From: Siphonodentalium dalli
Taxonomy: Eukaryota; Mollusca; Scaphopoda; Gadilida; Siphonodentaliidae
Length of the DNA: 64,000 bases
NCBI GenBank assembly: GCA_032622095.1
Contig: CP136063.1
Span: 218,071,982 to 218,135,981, forward strand
Reading direction: 5' to 3'
Shown: piece by piece, positions 47,117 to 58,619 of the stretch
Layout of the letters: every line of letters starts with the position of its first letter
How positions within the stretch are numbered: position 1 is the first letter of the stretch
The notes under the pieces: model-generated
The model's database searches: none
What the model saw: only the letters and a program-made list of their open reading frames with translations
Told to the model about the DNA's origin: nothing
Position numbers and translations under genes: made by a program

Positions 47117-47410
47117 ATGTATTCAGTAAATTTATCCAATAAAGATATTTTTCCCTTAAAGGTCCTCAATCCGAATCAATAGTCCCCATATCATCAGATT
47201 CCAACAACAAGAAGATTTTTTGAAATGCCGCTTCAGTTGACAGAATCGATTAATTGCTCAAAAATGTATTCAGTAAATTTATCCAATAAAGATATTTTTC
47301 CCTTAAAGGTCCTCAATCCGAATCAATAGTCCCCATATCATCAGATTCCAACAACAAGAAGATTTTTTGAAATGCCGCTTCAGTTGACAGAATCGATTAA
47401 TTGCTCAAAA
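47117..47410 (+). repeat. exact 147-bp tandem duplication
   Basis: 47117-47263 and 47264-47410 read identically by eye. The unit includes host flank plus the TTAA and first ~105 bases of family D copy 7, so it arose after that insertion. Confidence 0.9.
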
Positions 47411-47749
47411 ACAACTGAAGTCAATTATACGTTAGCATAAAATTGACAAAAACTTGTAATTTATCAACTTTTTGCTCAACGAATATTGCTGATTTGTCAA
47501 ACATCTGACACACACACAAAACAACAGTTGATTTTAGAATTATCCATCTTCATCTGCAATTTGGTCAGAAAAAGTATTCTCGTCTGCTGTTTGCTGGGCC
47601 ACTAAAAAATTTAAATGATAGATTTTAAAAATCGGTATCTGATCACTATGAGCTTTGATGTTGTGGGTTCCTCGACTTGAATCAAATATTTTTCACCTCC
47701 GAAGTCAAGGAAATAATAATCTGCGAGGGTTAATTTGGATTGAGTACCT
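47160..47749 (-). mobile_element. TTAA foldback MITE (family D), copy 7
   Basis: TTAA|AGGTCCTCAATCCG at the left and GATTGAGTACCT|TTAA at the right, lengthened by the 147-bp duplication. Confidence 0.82.
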
Positions 47750-47753
47750 TTAA

Positions 47754-48349
47754 ACTTAAAAAAATTAAATTAAAATAATTTTGCCTTGAAAATTGGTCGC
47801 TTGGCCAGATTCAACCTTCACCTGCTGATTGCATTTTGAAGAAATATAGTAAAATGTGCTATATGGCTAATATCGCTTGACTGGCGCCATGGATATTGGT
47901 CTGGAAATTATTCCTCTATATCTGGTGCTGCAACATATTCTCGTGCAAATAGGTTTATTTGTACCTGAATATTCACATATGTTCATATTTTTTTTATTCA
48001 TTTAAATTTGTTTAAATCAAAATTTAGAAAAACTAACGCCATTATACACTCTGCCAGGGCACCCTGAGTCATCACACCAAATTTCGTTGAAATCTGGGCA
48101 CCAAAATTAACAAAGACATGTTGGTCTCAACTTTACTCCAGTCTTATATATGTATATATAAACAGTCCCATGAAACATGTATACATTTATTGATGGACGT
48201 GTCATGGGCTCTTCATACAGGATCGCGTTCATTACTTCGAAGGTTCCATATTCGCTATTCCAAAGGTTCTTATTCAGACATCGAAGGTTCGCTATTCTGA
48301 AGGTTTGCTATTCTGGGCGTATTTAACCAGAAAAGATGGACAACTCTAA
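47754..48349. other. unassigned stretch
   Basis: About 48010-48075 (CTAACGCCATTATACACTCT-type sequence) resembles 49320-49370. Near 48230-48310 short phrases such as CGAAGGTTCGCTATTC repeat, with inverse matches near 48670-48750. They may be the torn ends of one element holding family D copy 8. Confidence 0.4.
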
Positions 48350-48592
48350 TACCAAGTAGTTATTATTACCACGATTTTACAGTTATCCATCTTTATCTGG
48401 AAGACCGCCCATTTGACCTCGTCCTTCTGGCACGACCAGGCCCAGAAACAATAAAAATAGCAAACTGCAAAGATCGGTATCTAATTACTCTGAGCTTTGA
48501 TGGGTGGGTTCCTCGACACTAATCAAATATTTTTTCCCCCACCGAAACCAAGGAAGGAGTAATTTAGCAGCGTCTTATCGGATTGAGTACCT
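48350..48592 (-). mobile_element. TTAA foldback MITE (family D), copy 8, half element
   Basis: Only the right half is present: GTTATCCATCTT, GGGTTCCTCGAC, GGATTGAGTACCT and TTAA. The left terminus is missing. Confidence 0.75.
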
Positions 48593-48596
48593 TTAA

Positions 48597-49365
48597 GTTA
48601 TTTCCTTCATAAAAAGAGTCTTATGATAAAGAAACCTCCCATAAAAGTTATAAAAACCTTCAGTGAATATCGAGGAATATAGAGAACCTTGGGAATGGCG
48701 AAACTTCGGTATAAATTATAATGAACCTTGGGATTAGCGAACCTTTGGACACAGAGTGACATGTCGCCGTCCTACGGTCCATACGTACTGGCGTGATCGT
48801 ATATATCCCAAGTTGGCCAGAAATACAGGCACTCCTATGAAACATACATTTTTCATTTTATAGATGGACGTACGTGTTTTTGGGTTGTCCATACGTACTG
48901 ACGTAATCATATTAAAGATACATGGTGGACTTATGTCAATGAATAAAACTGATAAGTATATAGTAACCAAACACTATCCCCATTGGAAGAATGTAGCAAT
49001 GAACTAATATTGTCGGAAATTCCAACCACATCGACTGTAACGCTTCTGGGAAAACAACCGGTGAACTACGCACAGGTGTAAATATGTACTACTTTATATA
49101 GGGAAGAATAGAGAATTGTTTATTCACCTCCATGATAGGAGAGCATATGTAGATATGTATATTAGTTTTCTGACTATATCGTATAATTTTTGAAAATAAC
49201 TTACATTGGAATGATTATTTTTTTCCTTTCTGAACACATCAGTGGAGTGTTTACATCACTTTAACTTCTGGTTCAATTTAACATAATTTTTTTTAAATTA
49301 AATGTTCTAAAAAAAAAAAATGAAAAACTAACCCCGTTGTACAATCCGCCAGGGCACGCCGAGTT
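48597..49365. other. unassigned stretch
   Basis: GTCCATACGTACTG occurs twice (about 48778 and 48889) in similar contexts with a spacing of about 110 bases. No gene supported. Confidence 0.4.
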
Positions 49366-49369
49366 ACCC

Positions 49370-49520
49370 AGGGGGGGGGGGGGGGTCGAAAAGAGTGACA
49401 TGACAGTGGGCTGAAAAATCTTTTTTCCGGCTCTTGGGTACCCACCACCCCCCCCTATTTGAAGGAAAAAATATTTTTTTCCAATTTCATGCGGGGTACC
49501 CACCCCCTTATTACCTCCAA
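49370..49520 (+). mobile_element. left-end relative of the 38580 hAT-like element
   Basis: A G run, then TCG, a CATGACAGTGGGC block, TACCCACC and AAAAAATATTTTTTT follow the order seen at 38580-38720. No matching right end or target duplication was found. Confidence 0.5.
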
Positions 49521-50279
49521 ATATGTAGTCTCACACCATTTAAGCTTGGTGGTCAGTATTAGTTACCCTATTTCCGTTTCTGGTACTTCTATGTCATTCC
49601 AACTTTTGTAATAACACGAAACAGGAAGTGATCTTAAAAAAAACCTGGAAAAACCCAAAAATAACACACAGAATACATGTGCTGATCAGTAAATTATTGA
49701 TTGTTTCGTCCCCAAATATTGTATGAGGTAGCTCATTATACATGTAAACAAGTATAAAAGCATTAGTGTACCTTCTTTTTATCACAGCAAGTGTAACTTT
49801 AGATGTGTCCCATAGTATCACATGAATTTATGTCACTTATGATTTTTGAAAAAATATTAGGGCAACACCACCTGGCAATTAACTCTCCAACAATACAGGT
49901 ATTCAGCTGAAATCCACCATGTATAACAAAACTAATTTTCATTTCCATGAGCTGAGTTCTTGGGCTAGGTACTGTGCTAAGGCCAGACCCAGGTCAAACA
50001 TTCAGACACATACATGAGGGTGACGACCCCCCTCCCCCTGGCATCCGGCATCCGGCTTAATATGGACCCCGGCATCCGGAATACGCCATAACAGAGAGGC
50101 GGCATCCGGAATACTATTTGATTAAATTTATTGAAAACAGACTCGGGAACGAAGTGAACGTTGGCATGAGGTATTGGAATTAGTCTCCGTATTGACTAGT
50201 AATGGTTTGATTTAGCAGCTTTACGGAAAGATTAAACTTTTTACTAAATGTATGATCTCATATCATACATATATATATA
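49521..50279. other. unassigned stretch with GCATCCGG repeats
   Basis: About 50005-50110 carries repeated GGCATCCGG, including GGCATCCGGAATACGCCATA. The same phrases occur at 62235-62365. The flank GAGGGTGACGACCCCCC is inverted between the two places. Confidence 0.5.
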
Positions 50280-50560
50280 TACGCCCTGTCTAAATTACTC
50301 GCGGCCATATTGGATCCACCAGGTCCGGTTCCGTGGTTTTAGTGCTACAGTTCAAAGTTTTGGAGTAGCATTTCCATATTTGACATAAATGGAAGTCATG
50401 AATATTCAAAAGCTCCATATATGGAAATGCTACTCCAGAACTTTGATCTGTAGCAATAAAACAACCGGGACTGCATGGAAGAATATCTGATACCATGGAA
50501 CCGGACCTGCATGCATGGTGGATCTAATATGGCCGCGAGTTAATGACATGATAGGGCGTA
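50280..50560. mobile_element. foldback MITE
   Basis: TACGCCCTGTC at the left mirrors AGGGCGTA at the right. The arms pair through CTCGCGGCCATATT, GGTCCGGTTCC and GAGTAGCATTTCCATAT. The right arm has about 30 extra bases. Ends in TA may reflect a TA target, but this is uncertain. Confidence 0.75.
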
Positions 50561-50770
50561 TTGGGTGGGGGTGAAAGGCATAGACCATGTTCCAAATGAC
50601 AGGAGTGGTATAATATACTGAATGAGGAGAAGTTGCAGTGGCATACGTGCGGAAACCACCTATATAGCCAATCTTAGGTGACCGTTCATGGTCGTACACG
50701 GTAGTATTGAACACCAGGGACACGCAAATAGAAAACTAACATCTTTTTAATATTTAATATTTCAAATTAA

Positions 50771-51198
50771 AGGTACTCAATCAGAGGGTCTCCATATCAT
50801 CACATTCCAACAAAAACGACAACATGTTTTGAAATGCCGCTTCAGTTATCATAATCTAATAATTGCCCAAATATAACGAAAAGCACAATCAACTATAGTA
50901 TAAAATTCCACAAAACCCTGCAAAACCTGTTATTTATCAACATTTTGTTCAACGAAATTTTGCCGGTTTGTCAAATATCTAACACAAAAAGCCACTTGAT
51001 TTTACCCGCAATTTGGTCAATGAAATTCTTCTCGTTGACTGTCTATTGGGCCACCTAAAATAATAGATTTCAAACATCGATATTTGATCACTCTGAGCGG
51101 TGATGGATGGGTTCCTCGACTCGAATCAAATATGTTTACCCCCCCCCCCGAAGCCAAGGAAATAGTAATTTGCGAGCGTTTATTCGGATTGAGTACCT
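50771..51198 (-). mobile_element. TTAA foldback MITE (family D), copy 9
   Basis: TTAA|AGGTACTCAATC ... GGATTGAGTACCT|TTAA. A C run of nine sits where other copies have CCCCCGAAGCC. Confidence 0.85.
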
Positions 51199-51516
51199 TT
51201 AACACACGTATATCATTATACATGTGCAGTATAGTAAGCACATTCTCAGCTAAGTGGGCCCAATGGACATGATGTTTCACCGAAAATTCGAAGTTAACCA
51301 TAAGAGCCAATTCGGTTAGTTTCTTGAAGTAGAGTATCCATATAATTGAAATCTGTATTGGCGGACGTTTTAACAAAATATCCCTTGACATACAACAGAT
51401 GGAAATATGGGCCTCCAATTTCCCATCCGACAGAATACGTTACATACGTTACCACTGCCGACTAGGCTAACGTCATTATGTATAACACATCGAGATTGCA
51501 TTCGGATTTGCAAAGC

Positions 51517-52121
51517 ATTAATTTGTCCGTGCGACGTGACCTTGACCTTGAAATCGGGTAATTTCAAGGTCAAACGCCCGAATATCTCGGGATTTAGATG
51601 AAACTTGGTATGTGGGGGTACTTTCGGCCGAGGGGTGACATGAGCCTATTAATTTGCCTGTGCGACGTGACCTTGACCTTGAAATAGGGTCATTTCAAGG
51701 TCTAACGCCCGTATATCACGGGATTTCGATGAAACTTGGTATGTGGGGATATTTTCGGCCGGGGAGAGACATAGGCTCATTAATTTGCCTGTGCGACGTG
51801 ACCTTGACCTTGAAATCGGGTCAATTCAAGGTCAAATCGCCAATTTTGATTGGATTTCGACGAAATTTGATACATGGGGTTACTTTTGTCCACTGAGTGT
51901 TTTGGACGGGTCAAATCGTGACCCCGACCTCACATTGACCTTCTAAATGATCAATTCAAGGTCAAATCGGGTAAAACCGGATGGATTTCGACGGGCACGT
52001 TTGTCAGGTACTTTTGTCCGTGCAGTATTTTGGACTGATCAAATCGTGACCCCATTTTATCTTGACCTTTAAAATGGACAATTCAAGGTCAAAGCCCGGA
52101 CGAAGTCGGGTCACCTTCTAG
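51517..52121 (+). mobile_element. HelA Helitron, 5'-truncated
   Basis: Starts mid-element at ATTAATTTGTCCGTGCGACG and keeps three TGACCTTGACCTTGA blocks. It ends with the hairpin CCCGGAC-GAA-GTCGGG, TCACCTT and CTAG (52118-52121). The CTAG is followed directly by another HelA head. Confidence 0.82.
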
Positions 52122-52865
52122 TCTATTATATATTTTGGAAGATCTGTGTGTGTGTCTGTGTGTGTGTGTAAATAAAATGCCAGTCATAATAATGACACTG
52201 TGAGAATCCTTCGTGTTTCCTCTTTCCAACGATATATAATGCGTGTGTATCCGTTTTAGTTATCTGCCTCAATTATCAAGAAGAAGTGGTACTATCTTCC
52301 ATCAGGATAAAAACAATGCGTAACTTCTATGACGTCGTTATAGGTCATAACGTTAGATCACGTTAACGCTTAACCGGCCGATGCATTTGACTGTTTGAGA
52401 CGTCTTGGCGATATCTCGGGCACCGATGGTAATTTATCTTTACGTTGAAACTTGATAATTAATGAGCGTGTGTATATGAGGCGTATTACTTGAGTGGAAA
52501 TCAAATCGGGTTAAACTGGCGGATTTTTACGGACGAAATTTGATGCATAGGGTATCTCGGTATCCGCTGGGCCGATTTCCCGGTATCCGCTGGGCCGAAT
52601 TCCACCATTTTTGGGGTGTTGGTGTTTAACCCCACCTGACCTTGACCTTCAAAATGGTCAATTCAAGGTCAAAGCCCGGACGAAGTCGGGTCACCTTCTA
52701 CAAGGTCAGATCGGGTAAAACCGGATGTATTTCGACGGGTACTTTTGTCGGGTACTTTTGTTCGGGCAGTGTTTTGGACGGTTCAAATCGTGACCTTACT
52801 TGACCTTGGCCTTCAAAATAGACAATTCAAGGTCAAAGCCCGGACGAAGTCGGGTCACCTTCTAG
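52122..52865 (+). mobile_element. HelA Helitron carrying the 97-976 middle module
   Basis: Starts TCTATTATATATTTTGG after CTAG and ends hairpin-CTAG at 52862-52865. About 52140-52400 (CTTTCCAACGATATATAAT, GTTTTAGTTATCTGCCTCAA) is shared with the minus-strand Helitron at 97-976. A premature terminal hairpin plus CTTCTA at about 52675-52700 is followed by a second 3' end, as in HelA-3. Confidence 0.83.
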
Positions 52866-54219
52866 TTGGATATAGTGATTTGCTTTTCAGAAATTGTGTA
52901 TTGTTGATCAGTGATTCCTGGATCACTATTAATATTATAAAAATCAGCTTCGTACTCATAAGTGCAAATATAGTCATTATGGGGGGGGGGGGGCGTGGGG
53001 TCTCTGGAAGAATACGGAACCTAGAAAATCTGATTTATTTGAACATTCCTGGGGTGTAACACATTTGAGGCATCAAATCTTTCGTACGCGATTGTGTAAA
53101 TAAAACCCAGCAGGCTCTCGGTTAATAGCCAGTTATGTTGGAAGGGCCACGTTAGAAGGTTTATCAATCTAAACCTCCCCATTATATGAAAATGTCATAG
53201 TGTATATTTGTATCTTTCTTCTGCTCATATTACCTGAAAATCCCTCAGAATTAATATAATACACCCTTACACCAGATTTTTATAATTGAATGTCATTATT
53301 CCATTTAGTATAAAGAAAGGGCTAAATAATTCATCTCACATGGAGATACTTCGAATTGCGCAATGTCCATGATATACCTGGATATACAGGGTATTATGCT
53401 TATCCGTGCATGCTTGACGAGTGTTTCTATCATATGGAAATTAAGGGAGGGGAAAATGACGCTTCGTTGGTGCAGGTAATATATGCGTATATACAACAAA
53501 GAACAAATCGAGTACATGAGACATTGCGATTTAATGACCGTTTCATGCATAACATCGAGATGTCGAGCTACCATGCAAGTGTTTTATGGGCTGAAACGTT
53601 GGAATCTCGATTATGAACCCCACGTAGCTATTAATTGTATGATGTTGCAATACTCGCTATATCTATATTTGCGAATGTTGGAAGAACCCGTTGTAAACTC
53701 GATGAAAACTCGAACCTAACATGGGGTGCAAATAGAAATTACTGGACGGGGTGCATTTAGAAACTATAGGTGAACACCCCTAACATGGACCTCCAGCCAC
53801 GTCCCTGCTAACTCGTGAGTTACACTGATTTAACACATCATAGCCTATACTAGTAATGACATCAGAACATATATGAAACACAAACAAACATACATGCTTT
53901 CACTCTTGCGCATGCACCCACACCCTAAAGATGATCCATGTGCCGGTCTGTCCGAATTATAATTGGGATATTTTCAAGCAGAAACGGTCAAAATGTGAAG
54001 CATATCATTCGCATCTTTGACATCCCAGCTCTGGTTTGGCGACATTTCATCGCATGATCGATCTGCGGCTTTGATACCCGAAGTTATGATGGGTACCCAC
54101 ACTTGGACTTAGCTAGTATTTTTGCGAACCGCTCTGCAGGTTGGACAATTTTATGGTTAATTAAACATATATTTTTCTATTGATACACACATTATCCGCC
54201 ATCTACGACTGATAATTAT
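52866..54219. other. unassigned stretch
   Basis: A G run lies at 52981-52993. Open frames near 53356-53719 overlap each other and show no recognised domain. No gene supported. Confidence 0.4.
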
Positions 54220-54224
54220 GGTTC

Positions 54225-55560
54225 AAACGAATAGTCCAGGAGATATTGGTCGACCGCTGCACCCCCCCCCCCCCAGGACTTAACTTCACCCCACTAATTT
54301 TCTTCCTTAAGGTCTCCTCTAATTTTGTTCACTTGTTAACAAGAAAAAAAAGTGGCCGCAGAGACTCCAGACAAGATGGCGTCCATCATGGCGGCCATTT
54401 TTTTTAAATGCACCAGGTCTCTTTGATCGCCATTATAGTAAAGCTGATAGCACATGCGGTCTGGTTTTCCGCTCGATTCGTTATGCTAATATACAACCCT
54501 TACAAATTAGCCAAAAATCCGACACCAGAATCCAATATGGCGGCCAAGATGGCCGCCGAAATGTGAAAATATGCTATTTTTCTGACATGTTACCACCTTT
54601 CGTTTGTCTCTTTGGGAAAATGTTAGAATTTTCACATATTAATTTCAACTTTTTGTCATAATATCGGTATGTATGGACGAAACTGTACATAAGCCATCTA
54701 CTAGTTCAACTTAAAGGTATCAAAACGCATAACATAGTTCGTATCCTTCTGGAAAGATGAAACACCACAATTAATATCGCGATGTGGCATTTCGAAATCC
54801 AGTCTCCACTTAGCGCCGATAATGGTCGTAAGCGTAGGTGCGCCGAATAGTTATATCAGAACAATTACCTGATAATATATTCTGATATGCCACGTCACGT
54901 CCATAATTATCTGGACCAGCTTCCATTTCTTTGTCTGATAGATCTAGGTCGCTCACACCGACAAAGTATTCACCACTTCCTGGGAGTAGGGTCCCACTAA
55001 TCATAACGTTTCAAACAATTAATTTTCCGGTGTCTAGCTTACAGAAGGTCATCTCTATGTATGTGTCTCATACCCCATGGGATAACGACATGTACACCTG
55101 GCGAACCAGTTAGCTAGTCACTTCTCAATAGATGGTTCGTCAACTCACAAACTCAGCGAACGCATTGGCATATGTGGACAACTTCGACAGTGTTTCGATG
55201 GTTGCTAGTTGTCTCATTCCCTTGGACAGATGTATATCTGCTAAGGGGAAGACCCTAGTGTACAGACTACACACACTTCTTGACCATTATCCGAAGCAAA
55301 CTGTGTGACGCCCCGCAGTTGTCTCGTCGAATATCTCCCAGCAGAGAAGAACAATGCTCGCGGTGCTAGTTTGTGCACATGCGCCATGATAGTGGGAATG
55401 AAATGGGCCACTGTATACACCACCCCTACACCTGGTGCATGTTTAAGATATCGAATGTCATGCGTGTCGGTTTTATTTGGTGTGGTAAGATTGTATTTCC
55501 ACATCCGTTTCGAAGCCTTTCTGATTCAACTACGTACACTTTTGTCTGGATAATAATATG
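54225..55560. repeat. giant inverted repeat, left arm
   Basis: Pairs with 56110-57003 plus 60035-61390. It begins near AGTCCAGGAGATATTGG, with a C run, GTTAACAAG and AAGATGGCG-type phrases, then the boundary that in the other arm holds two Harbinger elements, then coding-like sequence on the minus strand. Against the right arm it lacks about 770 bases of repeats. Confidence 0.85.
54810..55530 (-). pseudogene. decayed unknown coding region, left-arm copy
   Basis: Minus-strand frames read MWKYNLTTPNKTDTHDIRYL, then FIPTIMAHVHKLAPRALFFS, ADIHLSKGMRQLATIETLSK, and end ANAFAEFVS-stop. Downstream, LDTGKLIV is followed by TGA, then ISGTLLPGSGEYFVG, VSDLDLSDKEMEAGPD and RRTYAYDHYRR-stop. The plus-strand copy at 56140-56995 conserves several of these stretches (FISTIMTHTHKLAP, ALDEYVN-stop, LDTGICIV-TGA, ISGTLL). 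Conservation in frame suggests once-coding sequence, probably from a large transposon. I do not recognise the protein. Confidence 0.45.
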
Positions 55561-56109
55561 CTAGCCTCCCTCAAAACAGTCAGATGGACTAAAGGATAAT
55601 GTCTTTATAGCATGAATGTGTGCATGTTTTGTTATCCTCTCTCGGGGTTAGTGTCAGTATGTGGGCGGTATTATTCAAGAAAATGTCAGGAACTGTGGTG
55701 CATTTATTTCACTATGTATTTAAAGAACAATTTACAGTCTCGATGGCAATGGCTGTGGCCGTTGGGGAACGCGACCTTTATGATCATATAGCTTTATATA
55801 TATAACTTTAGAATATAGTAGTTAATGTCTCATGCAGGAAAATGGTCGCATTGGTGATGTTACCAAGAAATCACTTGGTGTACCAACGTTTGTTGAACTG
55901 AATGCAAGAGCTCATCAACGTATCATTCCTCTGGATGTTCTTCGCGTTGAACATTTCACCCTTTTGTTGATGGAATTTGTACTTTCTTGAACCATACTAC
56001 CCAGCATGAGTATGACATATCAACCAACTATCAAAGGTATCGCCTTTAAGACTACACCCCAGTCTTGGTGGGGCTTGTACAGCAGTAGTCAATTGCATCC
56101 TCCTGGTCC
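55561..56109. other. spacer between inverted-repeat arms
   Basis: Unpaired centre of the inverted repeat, about 550 bp. No gene recognised. Confidence 0.5.
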
Positions 56110-56139
56110 AGTTGTTTAAGAACGGCTTCCAAACGGATG

Positions 56140-56995
56140 GGAACATACAATCTTAGCATACAAGGAAAGCAAAGCCACACATGAGATCCTGTCTGAATCT
56201 AAAACATAACAAAATAAGGGGCGGTGGAGTCATGGTCCAATTTCATTTCCACTATCATGACACATACCCACAAACTAGCACCGTGTGTATTGTTATCATC
56301 TGATTGGATCTGTTCGGTGAGACGATTGCTGGACGCCAACAAGCTTGTTCTTATGATCATGTTCAAGGAATTTGGGTATATTATGCATTATGGTCTTCTA
56401 CGCCTTAGCAGAAATGCATCCGTCAAACGTCGGGCTTTCAACATTCGAAGCCATATACAGAAGTTGTCCGGGTACGTCAGTGCATTAGATGAGTATGTGA
56501 ATTGATGAACCGTATATTGAGAAGTGGCTCTTTGGGAAGATCACCAGGTGTACACGTTGTTATCCCCATTAGGTCACCAAAGCTGACAATACGCAGATAG
56601 ATAGGTCCTTCTGAACGCTAGTATACGCATCGACCGAATACCTTTATAGTGTATCGCAAAAGATGACGCATATACCCCATATGTAGCATCTGAATTATAC
56701 CATAAGCTATACCACGAATGAAGCTCGCTAAGAATTTGAAGCTTTCGAAACCAACACGTGAGCTGGACACCGGCATATGTATTGTTTGAAACATTCCGAT
56801 TAGTGGCACACTCCTACAAAGAAGAGTAGTGAACTGTTGTTGTGAGTGAGATAGATTAATCTGACGAAGAGACGGAAACGAGTCTAGATAATGCTGAATG
56901 TGGCAATTCAGAATAAGCTCAGGTACTGTTGTTTTGATTCTTGGAAGTCATAATATGACTATTCGGCGCACCTATATACGGTTACGGCCAGTATG
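56140..56995 (+). pseudogene. decayed unknown coding region, right-arm copy
   Basis: Plus-strand relative of 54810-55530 with more stops and frameshifts. Recognisable blocks are FISTIMTHTHKLAPCVLLSS, then a C-terminal QKLSGYVSALDEYVN-stop, LDTGICIV-TGA-NIPISGTLL, and TIRRTY before a stop near 56995. The protein family is not recognised. Confidence 0.4.
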
Positions 56996-57003
56996 AGCCC
57001 TTA

Positions 57004-58616
57004 GGCCCGTTCCAAACGACGGATTTTTGTCGACTCGAATCTAATTGTATTAAATCCGTCGGTGATGCGTCTGCGGCCAATATTGTTTCAGACGGACGCA
57101 TCTTTGTCGTGTCGAATCTAATACATCGGTCGATTTATTTAAAGGTGTACTCCATGTTACCTTCACAAAATGGTCACGCGTAGATATAGAGGCCTATATA
57201 TACCGGTATGTTATACATATATATACTAAAATACAGTATATAAATTATGTATAAATATATGCGTGCTTGCAGCGCGAATATATGTGCATATGTATATGAG
57301 GATGTTTATAGTACATATAGTTATATAATATAATATAATATAATATAAAAGGCGCTACAAATAAATGTTAGATCGTGCATCCAATTGCCATATATGTGTA
57401 TACCATGCATGCATGTAAATACAGGTATACAAGAATTATTATAAATCAGAGACTACCACCCCTACCCTTATAATAAGGAATACCGGAATATATGAATTAT
57501 TATAAATAAGAAGTTACCACCCCTATACCCCTCATAATAAGTAATACCGGTATATATGAATTATTATAAATAAGATCAGTGGTACCACCCCTACCCCTTA
57601 TAATGAGGAATACCGGAATATATTAATTATATATTATAAATCATAGGCTACCACCTATATATCCTTTATAATAAGGAATACCGGTATCTATGAATTATTA
57701 TAAATCATAGGCTACCATCCCTACCCCTCATACTAAGTAATACCGGTTTTTATGAATTATTATTAATCTGAGGCTACCACCCCTACCCTTATAATAAGGA
57801 ATACCGGTATATATAAATTATTATAAATCATAGGCTACCACTCTGCCCCTTATAACAAGTAATACCTGAATATATGAATTATTATAAATAAGAGGTTACC
57901 ACCCCTTTACCCCTCATAATAAGTAATATCGGTATATATGAATTATTATAAATCAGAAGTACCACCTCTGCCCCTTATAATAAGTAATACCGGTAAATAT
58001 ATTAATTATTATACATCAGAGACTACCACCCCTATTCCTTACAATAAGGATTATCGGTTTATATGAATTATTATAAATCAGTTGCTACAACCCCTACCCC
58101 TTATACCGGTATATATGGATTATTCTAAAACATTGATACTATATCCATTATAAGATGTGAGTCAGTGACATGCATGTTCGTTGAGGAATCAAACTACCAA
58201 AATAATTACAATTTGCACAATGTTACCTAAGCTATGCTTACAGATATATCTTTCTTTATGACAAAGAGAGCATGCGACAAATGACGTCATGTGGGTATTT
58301 CCTCAGATAAGGGGAGCCCCCTCATTGTTATACCATTATCATATCATTATCATATCATTTGCATTCGTTCTTCGGCAACTTTCGGCTCTTCTCGTCACAT
58401 GTATTAGATTCGAGTCGTCAAAAATCCGTCGTTTGAAACCAAGACGGATTTCAGACGCATCACCGACGAAGATTCGTCTGAATTGGACGGAGATTCGTCT
58501 GTGATGCGTCTGACACGGATCTAATTGTTTCAAACGTCGCATTTTTGACGCATTTAATACAATTGTGGGTCTGGTATTGATTCGAGTCGACAAATATCCG
58601 TCGTTTGGAACGGGCC
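57004..58616. mobile_element. PIF/Harbinger-like element 1 with AT-rich minisatellite
   Basis: GGCCCGTTCCAAACGACGGA and its inverse form termini of about 45 bp. TTA flanks both sides (57001-57003, 58617-58619). The centre (about 57420-58120) holds some eleven units of about 60-65 bp with ATACCGGTATATATGAATTA and CTACCACCCCTACC. Subterminal GACGCATC-type phrases are also inverted. No transposase. Confidence 0.88.
57420..58120 (+). repeat. ~63-bp minisatellite (about 11 units)
   Basis: Units carry ACCGGTATATATGAATTATT, then ATAAATCA and CTACCACCCCTACCCCTTAT. The same array with about eight units recurs at 59030-59540 in the sister element. Confidence 0.88.
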
Positions 58617-58619
58617 TTA

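Noticed and set aside
53356-53719. Overlapping open frames of 60-90 codons
   Set aside because: Two frames overlap on the plus strand and one on the minus strand; no domain and no repeat partner to show constraint.
55305-55564. Plus-strand frames opposite the left-arm pseudogene
   Set aside because: Shadows of the minus-strand coding-like region; the conserved residues between arms are on the other strand.
57420-58120. Regular ~63-bp repeats as a possible CRISPR array
   Set aside because: The whole unit repeats, with no unique spacers; it is a minisatellite inside a Harbinger-like element.
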